Assembly: GCA_018970085.1 (NCBI GenBank)
Contig: JAGWXD010000012.1
Location: 1 to 64,000, forward strand
Source: Cyanobacteria bacterium REEB459
Lineage (GTDB): Bacteria > Cyanobacteriota > Cyanobacteriia > Phormidesmidales > Phormidesmidaceae
Length of the DNA stretch: 64,000 bases
Reading direction: 5' to 3'
The position numbers were made by a program, and so were the translations under genes. The notes beneath the pieces are model-generated. The model saw only the letters and a list, made by a program, of their open reading frames with translations, was not told where the DNA came from and ran no database searches. Shown piece by piece: positions 33,686-43,237 of the stretch. How positions within the stretch are numbered: the stretch's first letter is position 1; every line of letters begins with the position of its first letter.

Positions 33686-33850
33686 TCTATTAGATGATTA
33701 GATTAGAGAGATTAGAGTTTCCTAGGACGCTTACCCCTGAGATTGACCCGACCCCTAACTAACTAGACAACGGGATACACCTTATTTTCTCGGAGATGGC
33801 CATGGTTTGAACCATAGTGACTACCCTTCATGGGTGTTTATGGTGGCCAT

Positions 33851-33900
33851 GTTATAGCCGTAGCCAGGGATAGGGGAAGGAACTACGGCCAGCCATAACA
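33851..33900. repeat. Imperfect hairpin after chlM containing TTATAGCCGTAGCC (copy 2)
   Basis: The sequence starts GTTATAGCCGTAGCC and ends GGCCAGCCATAAC, the arms being imperfect reverse complements. It lies directly downstream of the chlM stop on the minus strand and shares an exact 14-mer with 26527-26540. A transcript-end hairpin formed by a dispersed repeat is the simplest reading. Confidence 0.5.
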
Positions 33901-33910
33901 GTCCCAGGCC

Positions 33911-34606
33911 TTAGCGAACTGCCTCCAGCAAGCGCGAGAAATAAAATCGGGTTTTGGTCATAGACCGCCTCTCGATACGCCAGCCCGCTGCTTCTAACAT
34001 TGCTACAATGGCCGCCTCAGGATGGAGATAGGCCCGGGTAGTTTTACTGGGTCCGGGGAAAAATTCTCCAATTTTCTTCAGCACAGTGTAGTAAGTGGTT
34101 TTGGGCGCAAAGCTGAGCAATAGGCGTGACTCTGCCAGATTACTGAGGTGATTAATCATGCCATTCACCTGAGCATCGGCATAGTGAATCAGCACATCCA
34201 GACAGATGACGGTGTGGTAACTGCCAGCAATCGTGTCTAGATCCTTAACCTCAAAGGCCGGCACGTATTCGGCTGGCAAGTTGTCGACAGCCCGACGTCG
34301 AGCTTCCTCTATCATTTTGGTGGAAATATCGCTTGCATAAACCCGGGCCCCGGCCGCCGCCAGGGGAATGGCCAGGCTACCCACGCCACAACCGGCGTCG
34401 CAACAACTGAGCCCAGGTAGATTACCATCGGCCTGGAGCCAGGCCATCACCGTATCAACAGTCTGCTGATGACCCTGGCGAATATCCAGTTGGACCCTAT
34501 TCACCTCGCCATCGCCATAGATGCGCTGCCAGCGTTCAAAACCAGTGGCGTTAAAGTAATCTCGCACAATGGCTTTATCATCTGGGCGATGGTTGGTCAG
34601 GGTCAT
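33911..34606 (-). CDS. chlM: Magnesium protoporphyrin IX methyltransferase
   Basis: ChlM transfers a methyl group from S-adenosylmethionine to the 13-propionate of Mg-protoporphyrin IX in chlorophyll synthesis. The 231-residue protein opens with the family N-terminus (DYFNATGFERWQRIYG), has SAM motif I CDAGCGVGSLAIPLA, motif II VYASDIS, and VICLDVLIHY. The ATG at 34606 is preferred to the TTG six bases upstream. It is followed by a hairpin repeat that may end the transcript. Confidence 0.96.
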   Translation of the reverse strand: MTLTNHRPDDKAIVRDYFNATGFERWQRIYGDGEVNRVQLDIRQGHQQTVDTVMAWLQADGNLPGLSCCDAGCGVGSLAIPLAAAGARVYASDISTKMIEEARRRAVDNLPAEYVPAFEVKDLDTIAGSYHTVICLDVLIHYADAQVNGMINHLSNLAESRLLLSFAPKTTYYTVLKKIGEFFPGPSKTTRAYLHPEAAIVAMLEAAGWRIERRSMTKTRFYFSRLLEAVR

Positions 34607-34810
34607 AGTCAAATCCAGTTGGGCTTAGTGGTTTTTTGATTTTAGGATGTTTTCCTTCTCTATGCGGTCTCTGTTCCTAGCTGATGCCGGCGACCCCCCA
34701 GAACCCCTAACCTCCCCTAGCAGCCTCAGGCTCTTAAAAGCAGGAGGAGTCCCTTGGGTTAGCCAGAGGGATCGCTAGAGGGGGAGTCAGGGCCAGCAAA
34801 CAACCGCTAC

Positions 34811-35530
34811 CTAAAAGAAGGCCGCTTGGTGGCGAATCAAACTGAGAAATTCCTCACGGGTCTTGTGGTCGTCTTGAAAGACTCCCCGCATGGCGCTGGT
34901 AACGGTCCAGGACCCGGGTTTTTGGACGCCACGCATGACCATGCACATATGACTGGCCTCCACCACCACCGCCACCCCACGAGGGTCGAGAATTTCTTGA
35001 ATCGCCTCGGCAATTTGGCGATTTAACCGCTCCTGCACCTGTAACCGGCGGGAATACATCTCCACAATGCGGGCCAGTTTACTCAGGCCCACCACCCGTT
35101 GATTGGGAATGTAGGCTACGTGGGCCCGCCCCATAAAGGGCAGCATATGGTGTTCGCAAAGGCTAAACAGGTTAATGTCTCGCACCAGCACCATTTCATT
35201 GTGACCTTCGTCAAAAATGGCCCCATTCACCAGTTCCTCCAGGGACTGCTGGTAGCCACTGGTTAAAAACCGCATGGCCTCGGCCACCCGCTTAGGGGTT
35301 TTGAGTAGGCCTTCTCGTTCTGGATCTTCGCCCACGGAGAGCAGTAAGGTGCGGACAGCATCGGCCATGTCCTCTTGACTGGTGGGGGGGAGGACATACT
35401 GACTGGCTTCGGTGCCCGTATTGTGGCGGAGGGTGCGATCGGGCAGCACAGTGGGGTGCACCAGGGGCTTGGCCACCAGCCCATTGATGGCGGTGGCTGA
35501 ATTTGTGTCGCCAGAAGGAGCAATAGTCAT
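34811..35530 (-). CDS. folE: GTP cyclohydrolase I
   Basis: FolE converts GTP to 7,8-dihydroneopterin triphosphate, the first step of folate and pterin synthesis. The 239-residue protein carries the zinc site CEHHMLPF, the downstream SHMCM cysteine, [22 protein letters not shown] and the ending EEFLSLIR. A 50-residue unconserved N-terminal extension precedes the enzyme core, common in cyanobacterial FolE. Separated by about 200 bp from chlM and 180 bp from accA on the same strand. Confidence 0.96.
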   Translation of the reverse strand: MTIAPSGDTNSATAINGLVAKPLVHPTVLPDRTLRHNTGTEASQYVLPPTSQEDMADAVRTLLLSVGEDPEREGLLKTPKRVAEAMRFLTSGYQQSLEELVNGAIFDEGHNEMVLVRDINLFSLCEHHMLPFMGRAHVAYIPNQRVVGLSKLARIVEMYSRRLQVQERLNRQIAEAIQEILDPRGVAVVVEASHMCMVMRGVQKPGSWTVTSAMRGVFQDDHKTREEFLSLIRHQAAFF

Positions 35531-35711
35531 AGGGATTGTTAGAAAACTCCAGATAGTCGAAAGAAACAGAGCTAATTTAAAGATTAGCTGGATAAATCAG
35601 TGACAGAAAAAAGCTAGGAGTGGTTGTAGAGATCAAGCGGGTTAAACTATTTCATTCTAAGCATACCGGTGGGGAGAACTGGTCAGCGCCTGGCTGGTAA
35701 AAATTAATAGA

Positions 35712-36695
35712 TCAGGCGGCGTCCTCTGCAAATACCCCAATCTGTCGATATTTTTGATATCGCAGTTGTTTTAAAGTGCCAGGGGCAAGACCGCAGAGTT
35801 CCTGGAGGTGGTTAACCAGGGATTGCTTTAAAGTGTCGGCTGCCTTCAGGGGGTCGGCATGGGCACCCCCCAGGGGCTCGGGTAACAGTTGGTCTAAAAT
35901 GCCCAGTTGCTTCAGGTCCCAAGAGGTAATTTTTAAGGCTTCCGCCGCCTCTGCTGCCCGACCGGCATCTTTCCAGAGAATGGCCGCACAGGCTTCGGGA
36001 CTGGCCACGGTATAGACAGAATGCTCAAACATCAGCAGGCGATCGCTGACGCCAATGCCCAGAGCTCCCCCCGACCCCCCTTCTCCAATAATGGTGGAGA
36101 GAATCGGTACCTGAAGCCCAAACATCTCCCGCAGGTTATAGGCGATCGCCTCTCCCTGGCCCATTTCTTCGGCTTCGTAGCCAGGGTAAGCCCCGGGGGT
36201 GTCAATAAAGGTGATGATGGGCATAGAAAAACGATCGGCATGGCGCATTAAGCGCATGGCCTTGCGATACCCCCCCGGAGAAGCCATACCAAAGTTACGG
36301 GCCACGTTGTCTCTGGTATCTCGCCCCTTTTGATGACCCAGAATCACGACAGGCCGTCCCTCCAGGCGGGCGACTCCCCCCACCAGAGCCAGGTCGTCCT
36401 TACCGGAACTGCGATCGCCGTGGAGTTCTAACCATTCGTCAGTAATCGCCTGAACGTAGTCTAAAGTACTGGGACGCCGAGGATGGCGAGCCACCTGCAA
36501 ACGCTGGGCAGGGGTAAGACCAGAGAAAATCTCTTGACGCAGGTTGGCGGCCCGTTCTTCTAATTGGGCAATCTGCTCAGAAACATCCACATTGTTCTGT
36601 TCCGCCAACTGGCGAATTTGCAGTATCCGGCCCTCCAGTTCTGCTAGAGGTTTTTCAAAGGGAAGCAGTAGGGATTTGCGTTCAGTTGGGGCCAT
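35712..36695 (-). CDS. accA: Acetyl-CoA carboxylase carboxyltransferase subunit alpha
   Basis: AccA pairs with AccD to transfer the carboxyl group from carboxybiotin to acetyl-CoA, making malonyl-CoA. The 327-residue length is standard. The N-terminus has the coiled helical segment ([15 protein letters not shown]), followed by the crotonase-fold core: [30 protein letters not shown], and [11 protein letters not shown]. The C-terminal helical region is complete. Biotin carboxylation links weakly to the bioD gene 4 kb away. Confidence 0.97.
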   Translation of the reverse strand: MAPTERKSLLLPFEKPLAELEGRILQIRQLAEQNNVDVSEQIAQLEERAANLRQEIFSGLTPAQRLQVARHPRRPSTLDYVQAITDEWLELHGDRSSGKDDLALVGGVARLEGRPVVILGHQKGRDTRDNVARNFGMASPGGYRKAMRLMRHADRFSMPIITFIDTPGAYPGYEAEEMGQGEAIAYNLREMFGLQVPILSTIIGEGGSGGALGIGVSDRLLMFEHSVYTVASPEACAAILWKDAGRAAEAAEALKITSWDLKQLGILDQLLPEPLGGAHADPLKAADTLKQSLVNHLQELCGLAPGTLKQLRYQKYRQIGVFAEDAA

Positions 36696-36779
36696 AGCCG
36701 GGGTTTAATCAACAAAAGGACAAGGGGATGGCGAATAACCTGGCCATACCAAATCATCACCAGTCTGGAAACCCCCAGA

Positions 36780-37433
36780 CTAGTAGGCCGATCTCATATC
36801 ACCCCGCTCGGTTCGGGCCCGCTCCTTAGCTTTAGCTGCACTCTTTTTAAGAGCATCAAGCCGCTTGATGTAGCGGTCTCGCTGGCGCTTTTTAGGGGTC
36901 TGCTCGATCAGGGTCTTAAGGGCGCTACCCAGGCTTTTGTAGGCGTTAGGGAGGGTATAGCCAAACCGAGTGGCAATGGCGATCGCCCGCTCATCGGCAT
37001 CAATACTTTCCTGGAGGGTTTTCTGATTGTTGTTGCGCTTGTACAACCGCCACCCAGAAAAACCAGACAACCCCAGGGCCAGTATCAGCAGCAGGCCATC
37101 CTGTACCCATAGTTCGCCCACTGCCCCCCCCAAACCGATGGCCAGGGCAGCCATTTCCCAACCATCGCGGGGAATAGCATCGTTTTGAATCCGACCCACC
37201 TCATGCCAGAACAGCAAATTACGCTGATCGAGGGCGAGTTGCTCCCACTTAATCAGGTCAATTTGAATTTCCACCTGATCCTTACCCAGTTCCTCACAGG
37301 TAATCAGGGGTGGACTGACATCAACCGCCGATTCCACCGTTACCCAGCTCTGCAACTCTGGGGGAAGTAAGCCTCTAAGGCGGCGCAGTTCACCCATATC
37401 AGCCCGGGTTGTAGAGGTAGCGTAGGAGGTCAT
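36780..37433 (-). CDS. DUF3318 domain-containing protein
   Basis: This 217-residue protein matches the cyanobacterial DUF3318 family: an acidic/amphipathic N-terminal half (ELRRLRGLLPPELQSWVTVE), the conserved LLFWHEVGRIQNDAIPRDGWE, two closely spaced hydrophobic segments (about 96-116 and 119-133) and a very basic C-terminal helix (KKRQRDRYIKRLDALKKSAAKAKERA in pieces). Function unknown; probably membrane-associated. It precedes accA by about 85 bp on the same strand. The start ATG at 37433 has AGGAGG-like TACCTCC-complement sequence (cgtaggaggt) overlapping the start region on the other strand, so the ribosome-binding site is unclear. Confidence 0.85.
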   Translation of the reverse strand: MTSYATSTTRADMGELRRLRGLLPPELQSWVTVESAVDVSPPLITCEELGKDQVEIQIDLIKWEQLALDQRNLLFWHEVGRIQNDAIPRDGWEMAALAIGLGGAVGELWVQDGLLLILALGLSGFSGWRLYKRNNNQKTLQESIDADERAIAIATRFGYTLPNAYKSLGSALKTLIEQTPKKRQRDRYIKRLDALKKSAAKAKERARTERGDMRSAY

Positions 37434-37580
37434 GAAACGTAGGGATGGCTATAATACTAGAGAAAGTATGGATTAAATTTTGCCGAAACGCAAAACTTGC
37501 TGCTTACTATACTAATACCCCACCTACCTATCTGTCCGCAGATTCTCTGCCCTTTCCCCTGGGGAACCCCCATTTTCCCC

Positions 37581-38489
37581 ATGCCCCCCTTGCCCTCCCC
37601 TCCCCCCCGACTTGGTCAACACCAGGGCTGGTTTAGGCAGCTGCTGAGGCTACGGGGTTCGGTAATCCCGGCGGTTTTACCCCGCACCCTTTTGTGCATG
37701 GTCTTTGCCGGGCTGATTTACGCTCTCCACCAGCGACAATGGCCGGTCTCCGTGCCCATTCTCGGCACCCTGGTGCCCAGCCTGGTGCTGGGTTTGCTGC
37801 TGGTGTTTCGCACCAACACCTCCTACGAGCGGTTTTGGGAGGGACGAAAACTCTGGGGCAACGTGATTACCCTGAGTCGTAACCTGGCCCGCCACATTTG
37901 GGTAGCGATCGCCGCCCCCCACCCCGCTGACCACCAGGCCAAGGTGGAGGCCATCCACCTCTTGCCCGCCTTTGCGGTGGCCATGAAGCTGCACCTGCGG
38001 GGCCAGGCACCCAACTCAGACCTGGCCAGCCTGGTGAGTGCTCCCCAGTTTGCCCGCTTGCAAACCCTGCAGAACCCTCCCCTGCAGATTACCCTATGGT
38101 TAGCGGAATACCTGCAGGGGCAGCAGGCAGCGGGCCGACTGCACCCCTACCAACTGACCGCCTGCCTGGAGACCCTGGATGGGCTGGTGAATAGTCTGGG
38201 GGGCTGTGAACGGATTCTCAAAACCCCTATGCCCCTGGCCTACTCCATCCACCTGAAGCAATTATTACTGCTCTACTGCCTAGCCCTACCCTTTCAAATG
38301 GTGGCCTCGGTTGGCTGGGCCACCCCCCTGCTGGTGGGGTTAATTAGCTTTGCCGTGTTTGGCATTGAGGAAATTGGCATCGAAATCGAGAACCCCTTTG
38401 GAAATGATGCCAACGATCTGCCCCTGGATGCTATCTGTCGCACCATGGTTCAAAACATCGAGGAGCTGCTGACTACGCCGCCGGTTTAG
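37581..38489 (+). CDS. Bestrophin-family (UPF0187) anion channel
   Basis: This 302-residue membrane protein has four main hydrophobic regions (about 22-42, 50-68, 205-228, 232-252) and bestrophin-typical segments: FRTNTSYERFWEGRKLWG near 75-92 and the C-terminal EEIGIEIENPFGNDANDLPLD. Bestrophins conduct anions; algal ones supply bicarbonate to the thylakoid lumen. The ATG at 37581 (MPPLPSPPPRLGQ) is preferred to a TTG start 84 bases upstream, which would add a Pro/Cys-rich extension. It is 75 bp upstream of fbp, same strand, suggesting a loose association with carbon metabolism. Confidence 0.88.
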   Translation: MPPLPSPPPRLGQHQGWFRQLLRLRGSVIPAVLPRTLLCMVFAGLIYALHQRQWPVSVPILGTLVPSLVLGLLLVFRTNTSYERFWEGRKLWGNVITLSRNLARHIWVAIAAPHPADHQAKVEAIHLLPAFAVAMKLHLRGQAPNSDLASLVSAPQFARLQTLQNPPLQITLWLAEYLQGQQAAGRLHPYQLTACLETLDGLVNSLGGCERILKTPMPLAYSIHLKQLLLLYCLALPFQMVASVGWATPLLVGLISFAVFGIEEIGIEIENPFGNDANDLPLDAICRTMVQNIEELLTTPPV

Positions 38490-38564
38490 GGGCACAGCCC
38501 CCCGCTCCCGGGCCGACCGTATACACTGGAGAAAGCTACCCTCACTCTTTACCCCTTGCTCCCC

Positions 38565-39617
38565 ATGGCCGAGTATCAGCCGGCGGAAACCGCCTTTGCC
38601 CTTGATCGCGACTGCAAAACCCTGGGGCGCCACGTGCTGGAGCAACTCCAGAGCTTTAGCCCCGAGGCCCAGGACCTCAGTGCCCTGATGGGTCGCCTTG
38701 CCCTGGCCGGTAAGTTAATTGCCCGCCACCTCAGCCGGGCTGGCCTGATGGAGTCGGCCCTGGGCTTTACCGGCACCACCAATGTGCAGGGGGAGGCGGT
38801 GAAGAAAATGGATATCTACGCCAACGATGTGTTTATCTCCGTGTTTAAGCAGAGTGGGCTGGTCTGTCGGCTGGCCTCAGAGGAGATGGAGACCCCCTAC
38901 TACATTCCGGAAAACTGCCCCATTGGCCGCTATACACTGCTCTACGACCCGATCGATGGGTCCTCCAATGTGGACATCAACCTGAACATCGGATCGATTT
39001 TCTCCATCCGCCGCCAGCAGGGAGAGGACCGCGATCGCAGTGGCCAGGATCTGCTGCAAAACGGTCACCAGCAGCTGGCGGCGGGCTACATCCTCTACGG
39101 CCCCAGCACCGTGCTGGTTTACTCCATGGGCCGGGGGGTGCATGCCTTCACCCTGGACCCCAGCCTGGGGGAATTTATTCTGGCGGCAGAGAATATTCAG
39201 GTGCCTGGCCACGGCCCCACCTACAGCGTCAACGAGGGCAACTTCTGGCAGTGGGATGACTCGATCCGCGACTTTACTCGTTATGTCCACCGTCACGATG
39301 GCTATTCCGCCCGCTATACCGGCGCCCTGGTGGCCGACTTCCATCGGATTCTGCTGCAAGGGGGAGTATTTCTCTATCCGGCCACTCAAAAGCAGCCCCA
39401 GGGTAAACTCAGACTGCTCTACGAAACCGCTCCCCTGGCCTTTTTAATTGAGCAGGCTGGAGGGCGGGCCAGCACTGGCAGCCAGGAGATTATGGCGGTG
39501 GTCCCCACCCACCTACACGATCGCACCCCCCTGGTGATCGGCAGCACCAAAGATGTGGCTCTGGTGGAAGCCTTCATTCAGGACAAACCCCCGGCTATTC
39601 CCCGCCATCACCCTTAG
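38565..39617 (+). CDS. fbp: Fructose-1,6-bisphosphatase class I
   Basis: This enzyme hydrolyses fructose-1,6-bisphosphate in gluconeogenesis and the Calvin cycle region. The 350-residue protein has the metal/substrate motif [20 protein letters not shown], the earlier SEEMETPY acidic site, [14 protein letters not shown], and [18 protein letters not shown]. Class I FBPases in cyanobacteria coexist with the bifunctional FBP/SBPase. The ATG at 38565 is preferred to a TTG nine bases upstream. A clear terminator follows. Confidence 0.96.
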   Translation: MAEYQPAETAFALDRDCKTLGRHVLEQLQSFSPEAQDLSALMGRLALAGKLIARHLSRAGLMESALGFTGTTNVQGEAVKKMDIYANDVFISVFKQSGLVCRLASEEMETPYYIPENCPIGRYTLLYDPIDGSSNVDINLNIGSIFSIRRQQGEDRDRSGQDLLQNGHQQLAAGYILYGPSTVLVYSMGRGVHAFTLDPSLGEFILAAENIQVPGHGPTYSVNEGNFWQWDDSIRDFTRYVHRHDGYSARYTGALVADFHRILLQGGVFLYPATQKQPQGKLRLLYETAPLAFLIEQAGGRASTGSQEIMAVVPTHLHDRTPLVIGSTKDVALVEAFIQDKPPAIPRHHP

Positions 39618-39638
39618 GTATGGCTCCCTGGCCACCTC

Positions 39639-39666
39639 AAGCTGCCGGGCCACTGGCAGCTTTTAT
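39639..39666 (+). terminator. Rho-independent terminator after fbp
   Basis: AAGCTGCC (39639-39646) pairs perfectly with GGCAGCTT (39655-39662) across an 8-nt loop, followed by TTTTAT. It lies 22 bases past the fbp stop. Confidence 0.8.
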
Positions 39667-39768
39667 CGTTAGGGTCACGCCTGGTCAGGCAGGCTGGAAC
39701 GATATCATTGTAAAATCAGTAATATAGCAATTCCTGACCAGATGGAGTATGCAGTATCCCTGCTAACC

Positions 39769-39784
39769 AGGGGCTGAAGCCCCT
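39769..39784. repeat. Perfect hairpin AGGGGCT-GA-AGCCCCT
   Basis: The 16-base sequence AGGGGCTGAAGCCCCT is a perfect 7-bp stem with a 2-nt loop in the 354-bp gap between fbp and the peroxiredoxin gene. It resembles widely dispersed bacterial REP-type hairpins. The rest of the gap (39667-39971) shows only non-coding, AT-richer sequence and one short ORF with no domain. Confidence 0.5.
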
Positions 39785-39971
39785 AGTCCATACTTTACTC
39801 GAATGGGAAACGCTATAGTAACCTTGAAGGGCATGGGGTTGTCTCTGGTGCAGTTTGAGATAGCCCCAGAGCAAGTGCCTGACCACTGCTCCCCTGGCTT
39901 TTTAGGGTGCGGCCCGGCTGACTTAACATCCGCCATGGGAAACTGTATTGCCTTTGCTATGGACTCCCCCG

Positions 39972-40538
39972 ATGACGAACATGATCAGGTTGATACGACC
40001 GCTGGGATTACTACTGCTGGGTGTGGTTTGGCCCTGGCTAATCTGGCTGAGTATGCCTCCCGTCGCCCTGGCCCTGGGGGGCAACCAAATTCCCCTGGGT
40101 AGCCCTGCCCCTGACTTTACCCTACCCACCAACAGCGGCGATGGCGAGGTTTCCCTGGCAGATTTTAAAGACCAGTGGGTAGTGCTTTATTTCTATCCCC
40201 GGGACTTTACCTCGGGCTGTACTCTGGAAGCCCAACGATTTCAAAAAGATATTCAGGCCTATCGCGATCGCCAAGCCCAGGTGATTGGGGTCAGTGCCGA
40301 TAGTGTAGACTCCCACGCTGAGTTTTGTGAGGCAGAAGGATTGGAGTTTCCCCTCCTATCTGACCCCAAGGGATCCGTTAGCAAGGCCTACGGGTCCTGG
40401 CTGGGGGTGATGTCCTTACGCCATACTTACATCATTGCCCCGGATGGTACCCTGGCAGCTCGCTTTTTAGGGGTTCAGCCCGCCATCCACAGTCAGGAGG
40501 TGCTGACCGCTCTGGATCAGTTGCAAAGCAAAGTCTAA
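39972..40538 (+). CDS. Peroxiredoxin, BCP/PrxQ type, with N-terminal membrane/secretion signal
   Basis: This 188-residue protein has a hydrophobic N-terminus (about residues 11-36, WPWLIWLSMPPVALALGG) that should target or anchor it to the lumen/periplasm. A PrxQ thioredoxin fold follows: APDFTLP, YFYPRDFTSGCT with peroxidatic Cys83, and LLSDPKGSVSKAYG. The resolving cysteine usually five residues later is Gln88; Cys119 (AEFCEAEGLEFPLL) could replace it. The ATG at 39972 is chosen from an ORF that extends upstream without homology. The stop is only 4 bp before sdhB, so the two genes are probably one operon. Confidence 0.9.
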   Translation: MTNMIRLIRPLGLLLLGVVWPWLIWLSMPPVALALGGNQIPLGSPAPDFTLPTNSGDGEVSLADFKDQWVVLYFYPRDFTSGCTLEAQRFQKDIQAYRDRQAQVIGVSADSVDSHAEFCEAEGLEFPLLSDPKGSVSKAYGSWLGVMSLRHTYIIAPDGTLAARFLGVQPAIHSQEVLTALDQLQSKV

Positions 40539-40542
40539 ATCT

Positions 40543-41280
40543 ATGGAACTGCATCTCAAGGTCTGGCGCCAGGCCAGCCCCACCGCTCAAGGGCGATTTG
40601 AAACCTACACCGTTGCCAATGCCCAGCCCGATATGTCCTTTCTGGAATTGCTGGATGTGCTCAACGAGCAGTTGATTCACAGTGGGGCTGAGCCGGTGGA
40701 GTTTGATCACGACTGCCGTGAGGGTATTTGCGGTTCCTGCGGCCTGATGATCAACGGTAAGGCCCATGGTGGACAGCCCCAAACCAGTACCTGTCAGCTC
40801 TACCTGCGCCACTTTCGGCAGGGCGATCACATTACGGTAGAACCCTGGCGAGCTAAGGCCTTTCCTGTTGTTAAAGACCTGGTGGTGGAGCGATCGCCCC
40901 TGGACCGCATCATTATGGCGGGGGGATACATCTCCGTCAAAACCGGGTCGGCTCCCGAGGCTAATGCCTTGCCCATCCCTAAGGTGCAGGCCGATCGCGC
41001 CTTTGACTATGCCGCCTGCATTGGCTGCGGTGCCTGCGTGGCCGCCTGCCCCAATAGCTCGGCCTCCCTATTCACCGCCGCTAAGATCAGTCATCTGGTC
41101 CTGCTGCCCCAAGGCCAACCCGAGGGCCGGCGGCGGGTGGTAGCGATGACTGACCAGATGGCCCAGGAAGGATTCGGCGACTGCTCTAACCATGGGGAGT
41201 GCCAGGCCGTTTGTCCTAAGGGTATTTCCATTGATGCCATTACCACCATGCGGCGGCAGTATATCCAGGCTCAGTTTTGA
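40543..41280 (+). CDS. sdhB: Succinate dehydrogenase / fumarate reductase iron-sulfur subunit
   Basis: This 245-residue subunit carries electrons from the flavoprotein to quinone. Cysteines for the three clusters are present: the 2Fe-2S motif CREGICGSCG with a later STCQL, the 4Fe-4S motif CIGCGACVAACP, and the third set in GECQAVCPKG. It belongs to the non-classical SdhB type, related to fumarate reductase, found in cyanobacteria. sdhA is not nearby. Together with the SSADH and 2-OG decarboxylase genes in this window it fits the cyanobacterial TCA bypass that ends in succinate. Probably co-transcribed with the peroxiredoxin gene. Confidence 0.93.
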   Translation: MELHLKVWRQASPTAQGRFETYTVANAQPDMSFLELLDVLNEQLIHSGAEPVEFDHDCREGICGSCGLMINGKAHGGQPQTSTCQLYLRHFRQGDHITVEPWRAKAFPVVKDLVVERSPLDRIIMAGGYISVKTGSAPEANALPIPKVQADRAFDYAACIGCGACVAACPNSSASLFTAAKISHLVLLPQGQPEGRRRVVAMTDQMAQEGFGDCSNHGECQAVCPKGISIDAITTMRRQYIQAQF

Positions 41281-41307
41281 AGTTACTAGAGATTATCTGG
41301 GAAGAGG

Positions 41308-42240
41308 TCAACGTTTCAATAGCTCCTGGGCAGAAATTCCCTCGGTCTGACCACCAAAACGCCACAGGGCTGCCGCTGCTTCCGCCTGGGTAACGGCCTT
41401 CTTAGGCTGGAACAGAGTAGTGTAGCCAAAGGCCCGCAGAATGTTGGCAAACTCTCCCGATTGACGATCGGCCAATACCGCCCGCAGGGCAAAGGGGTCA
41501 ATCTGACCGGCATCTTGAAAGCCCCAACCGGTCTTGACCGCCTCCACGGTGGCGGTTGGCAAGGGAGCCCGGGTATCCAGGGGAACCTTCCAAAGCACCA
41601 GGGTTTCCCGGGTAAGGGGGGCCTCAGGACGAAAGCTCAAGGCGGTGCTACTACCACTCAGGGAGCTCGGGATAATGCCGGCTTCCGCCAGGCCCTGAAT
41701 CGCCCCATAGTCGGGATGGTTAGCGGGTACATCCTGAAAGGCAGCTTTGCTATCGGGCCCTGCCGATCGCAGGCGTTTTGTTGGCTGATCGCCATAGCAG
41801 CGATTATTAGCCGTAAACAGCCATTTAGCGTACTGCCCCCGGGTAATTCTCTGGTTAGGCTGAAAGGCTGAATTTTTAAAGTCATCCCACCCCAGGGCTA
41901 GCCAATCCTGCAGGTAGGGTTTGAGGTCCTCAGGTACCCTGGCCAGCCAGGGAGCAGTAGGGCTGACCCGATTGGCGGCGGGCTGACCCCAGTCAGCGGG
42001 CGGCATCGGGCCCATTTGCCCGCCACTCTCTGGGGCCGTGGGCTCTGGCTGGGGAGAGGGGGACTGGCTGGAGGGAACCTGGTTCTGGATCTGGGGGTCG
42101 GCTTCTAAAGACTTTTCTAAGGACCTGCCCACCGAACCACCCGCGCAACCGGTGACCAGAACCAGCCCTAAACCGACCAGGGAAATCAGGCAAACACGTA
42201 AGCGGGGAAACAAGGCTGAAATCACTCCAGGTAATGACAT
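41308..42240 (-). CDS. SLH-domain lipoprotein
   Basis: This 310-residue protein has a lipoprotein signal (hydrophobic about 15-30, lipobox LVTGC) and then a Ser/Pro/Gln-rich linker (about 45-85). Two to three S-layer-homology-like repeats follow (about 105-300), with the pattern W..DD..NSAFQPNQRITRGQYAKWLF and AFQDVPANHPDYGAIQGLAEAGII. Cyanobacterial SLH proteins anchor the outer membrane or S-layer to peptidoglycan-linked polymers. Expected periplasmic face. Convergent with sdhB. Confidence 0.87.
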   Translation of the reverse strand: MSLPGVISALFPRLRVCLISLVGLGLVLVTGCAGGSVGRSLEKSLEADPQIQNQVPSSQSPSPQPEPTAPESGGQMGPMPPADWGQPAANRVSPTAPWLARVPEDLKPYLQDWLALGWDDFKNSAFQPNQRITRGQYAKWLFTANNRCYGDQPTKRLRSAGPDSKAAFQDVPANHPDYGAIQGLAEAGIIPSSLSGSSTALSFRPEAPLTRETLVLWKVPLDTRAPLPTATVEAVKTGWGFQDAGQIDPFALRAVLADRQSGEFANILRAFGYTTLFQPKKAVTQAEAAAALWRFGGQTEGISAQELLKR

Positions 42241-42286
42241 AGGATAATCTTACGGTAGCAGCGCCTCAGCAGATTGGGAGAAAGCC

Positions 42287-43237
42287 ATGGCGAAGCGTCC
42301 CTTAATCATTGACTGCGATCCCGGCGCAGACGACGCCGTGGCCCTTTTACTAACCCTGGCCCCGGGCCAGGAGTTTGACCTGCTGGGCATCACCACCGTG
42401 GCGGGCAACGTGCCCCTGGCCCATACCTATGCCAATGCCCGCCGGGTCTGCGCCCTGGCTCGGGCTGAGGTACCGGTGCTGGCGGGCTGCCCCCGTCCCC
42501 TGGTGCATAGCCTCACCACCGCCGAGGCCATCCATGGCCCCACTGGCCTGGCGGGGGCCGAACTGCCGGAACCCAGCCAACCACCACTGGACTGCCATGG
42601 GGTGGATTTTTTGATTAACCAGTGCAGCCAGGCTGGCCAACCCATCACTCTGGCTACCCTGGGCCCCCTCACCAACCTGGCAGTGGCCCTGATCAAATGC
42701 CCGCCGATCGCCACCCAGATCGCCCAGGTGGTGGTGATGGGGGGCAGCCTGGGACCGGGCAATATCACCCCGGCGGCGGAGTTTAATTTCTACGTTGACC
42801 CCCACGCCGCCCGGGTGGTGGTGGAGGCGGGCCTGCCCCTCACCCTGATCGGTCTGGATGTTACCCACCAGGTACTCACCACCCCAGAGCGGCTAGCCCG
42901 CTTTGCCGCCCTGGGTAACCGGGTGGGCCAGACCGTAGCCCGCTGGCTCGCCCACTACGGCCAGGGAGAGGGCGATCGCTACGGTCTACCGGGTGCCCCC
43001 CTCCACGACCCCTGTGTGATCGCCTACCTGCTCCAGCCCGACCTGTTTAGTGGCCGTCCCATGTATCTGGCGGTCGAAACCGATAGTAGGCTGAGTCGGG
43101 GCCGCACCATCGCCACCCCCTACCTTACCCCCGAGTACCCCGCCACCGCCCAGGTGATGGAAGAGGTCGATGCCGAGGGGGTGTACGAGTTGTTGTGGGA
43201 ACGGCTAGCCCGCTTTGGTGAGGGGGTGAGGGGGTGA
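42287..43237 (+). CDS. Inosine-uridine-preferring nucleoside hydrolase family protein
   Basis: This 316-residue protein has the N-terminal DCDPGADDAVALLL calcium-binding motif, GITTVAGN, GPLTNLAVAL, the central GGSLGPGNITPAAEFNFYVDPHAA and the C-terminal PLHDPCVIAYLL. Such enzymes cleave the N-glycosidic bond of nucleosides in salvage. Preceded by GGGAGAAAG. The stop codon lies within a tandem TGAGGGGG repeat, so the last residues (GEGVRG) derive from repeat units. Confidence 0.92.
   Translation: MAKRPLIIDCDPGADDAVALLLTLAPGQEFDLLGITTVAGNVPLAHTYANARRVCALARAEVPVLAGCPRPLVHSLTTAEAIHGPTGLAGAELPEPSQPPLDCHGVDFLINQCSQAGQPITLATLGPLTNLAVALIKCPPIATQIAQVVVMGGSLGPGNITPAAEFNFYVDPHAARVVVEAGLPLTLIGLDVTHQVLTTPERLARFAALGNRVGQTVARWLAHYGQGEGDRYGLPGAPLHDPCVIAYLLQPDLFSGRPMYLAVETDSRLSRGRTIATPYLTPEYPATAQVMEEVDAEGVYELLWERLARFGEGVRG

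Noticed and set aside
39803-40102. ORF of 99 codons overlapping the start of the peroxiredoxin gene
   Set aside because: Out of frame with the conserved peroxiredoxin and lacking any recognisable pattern.
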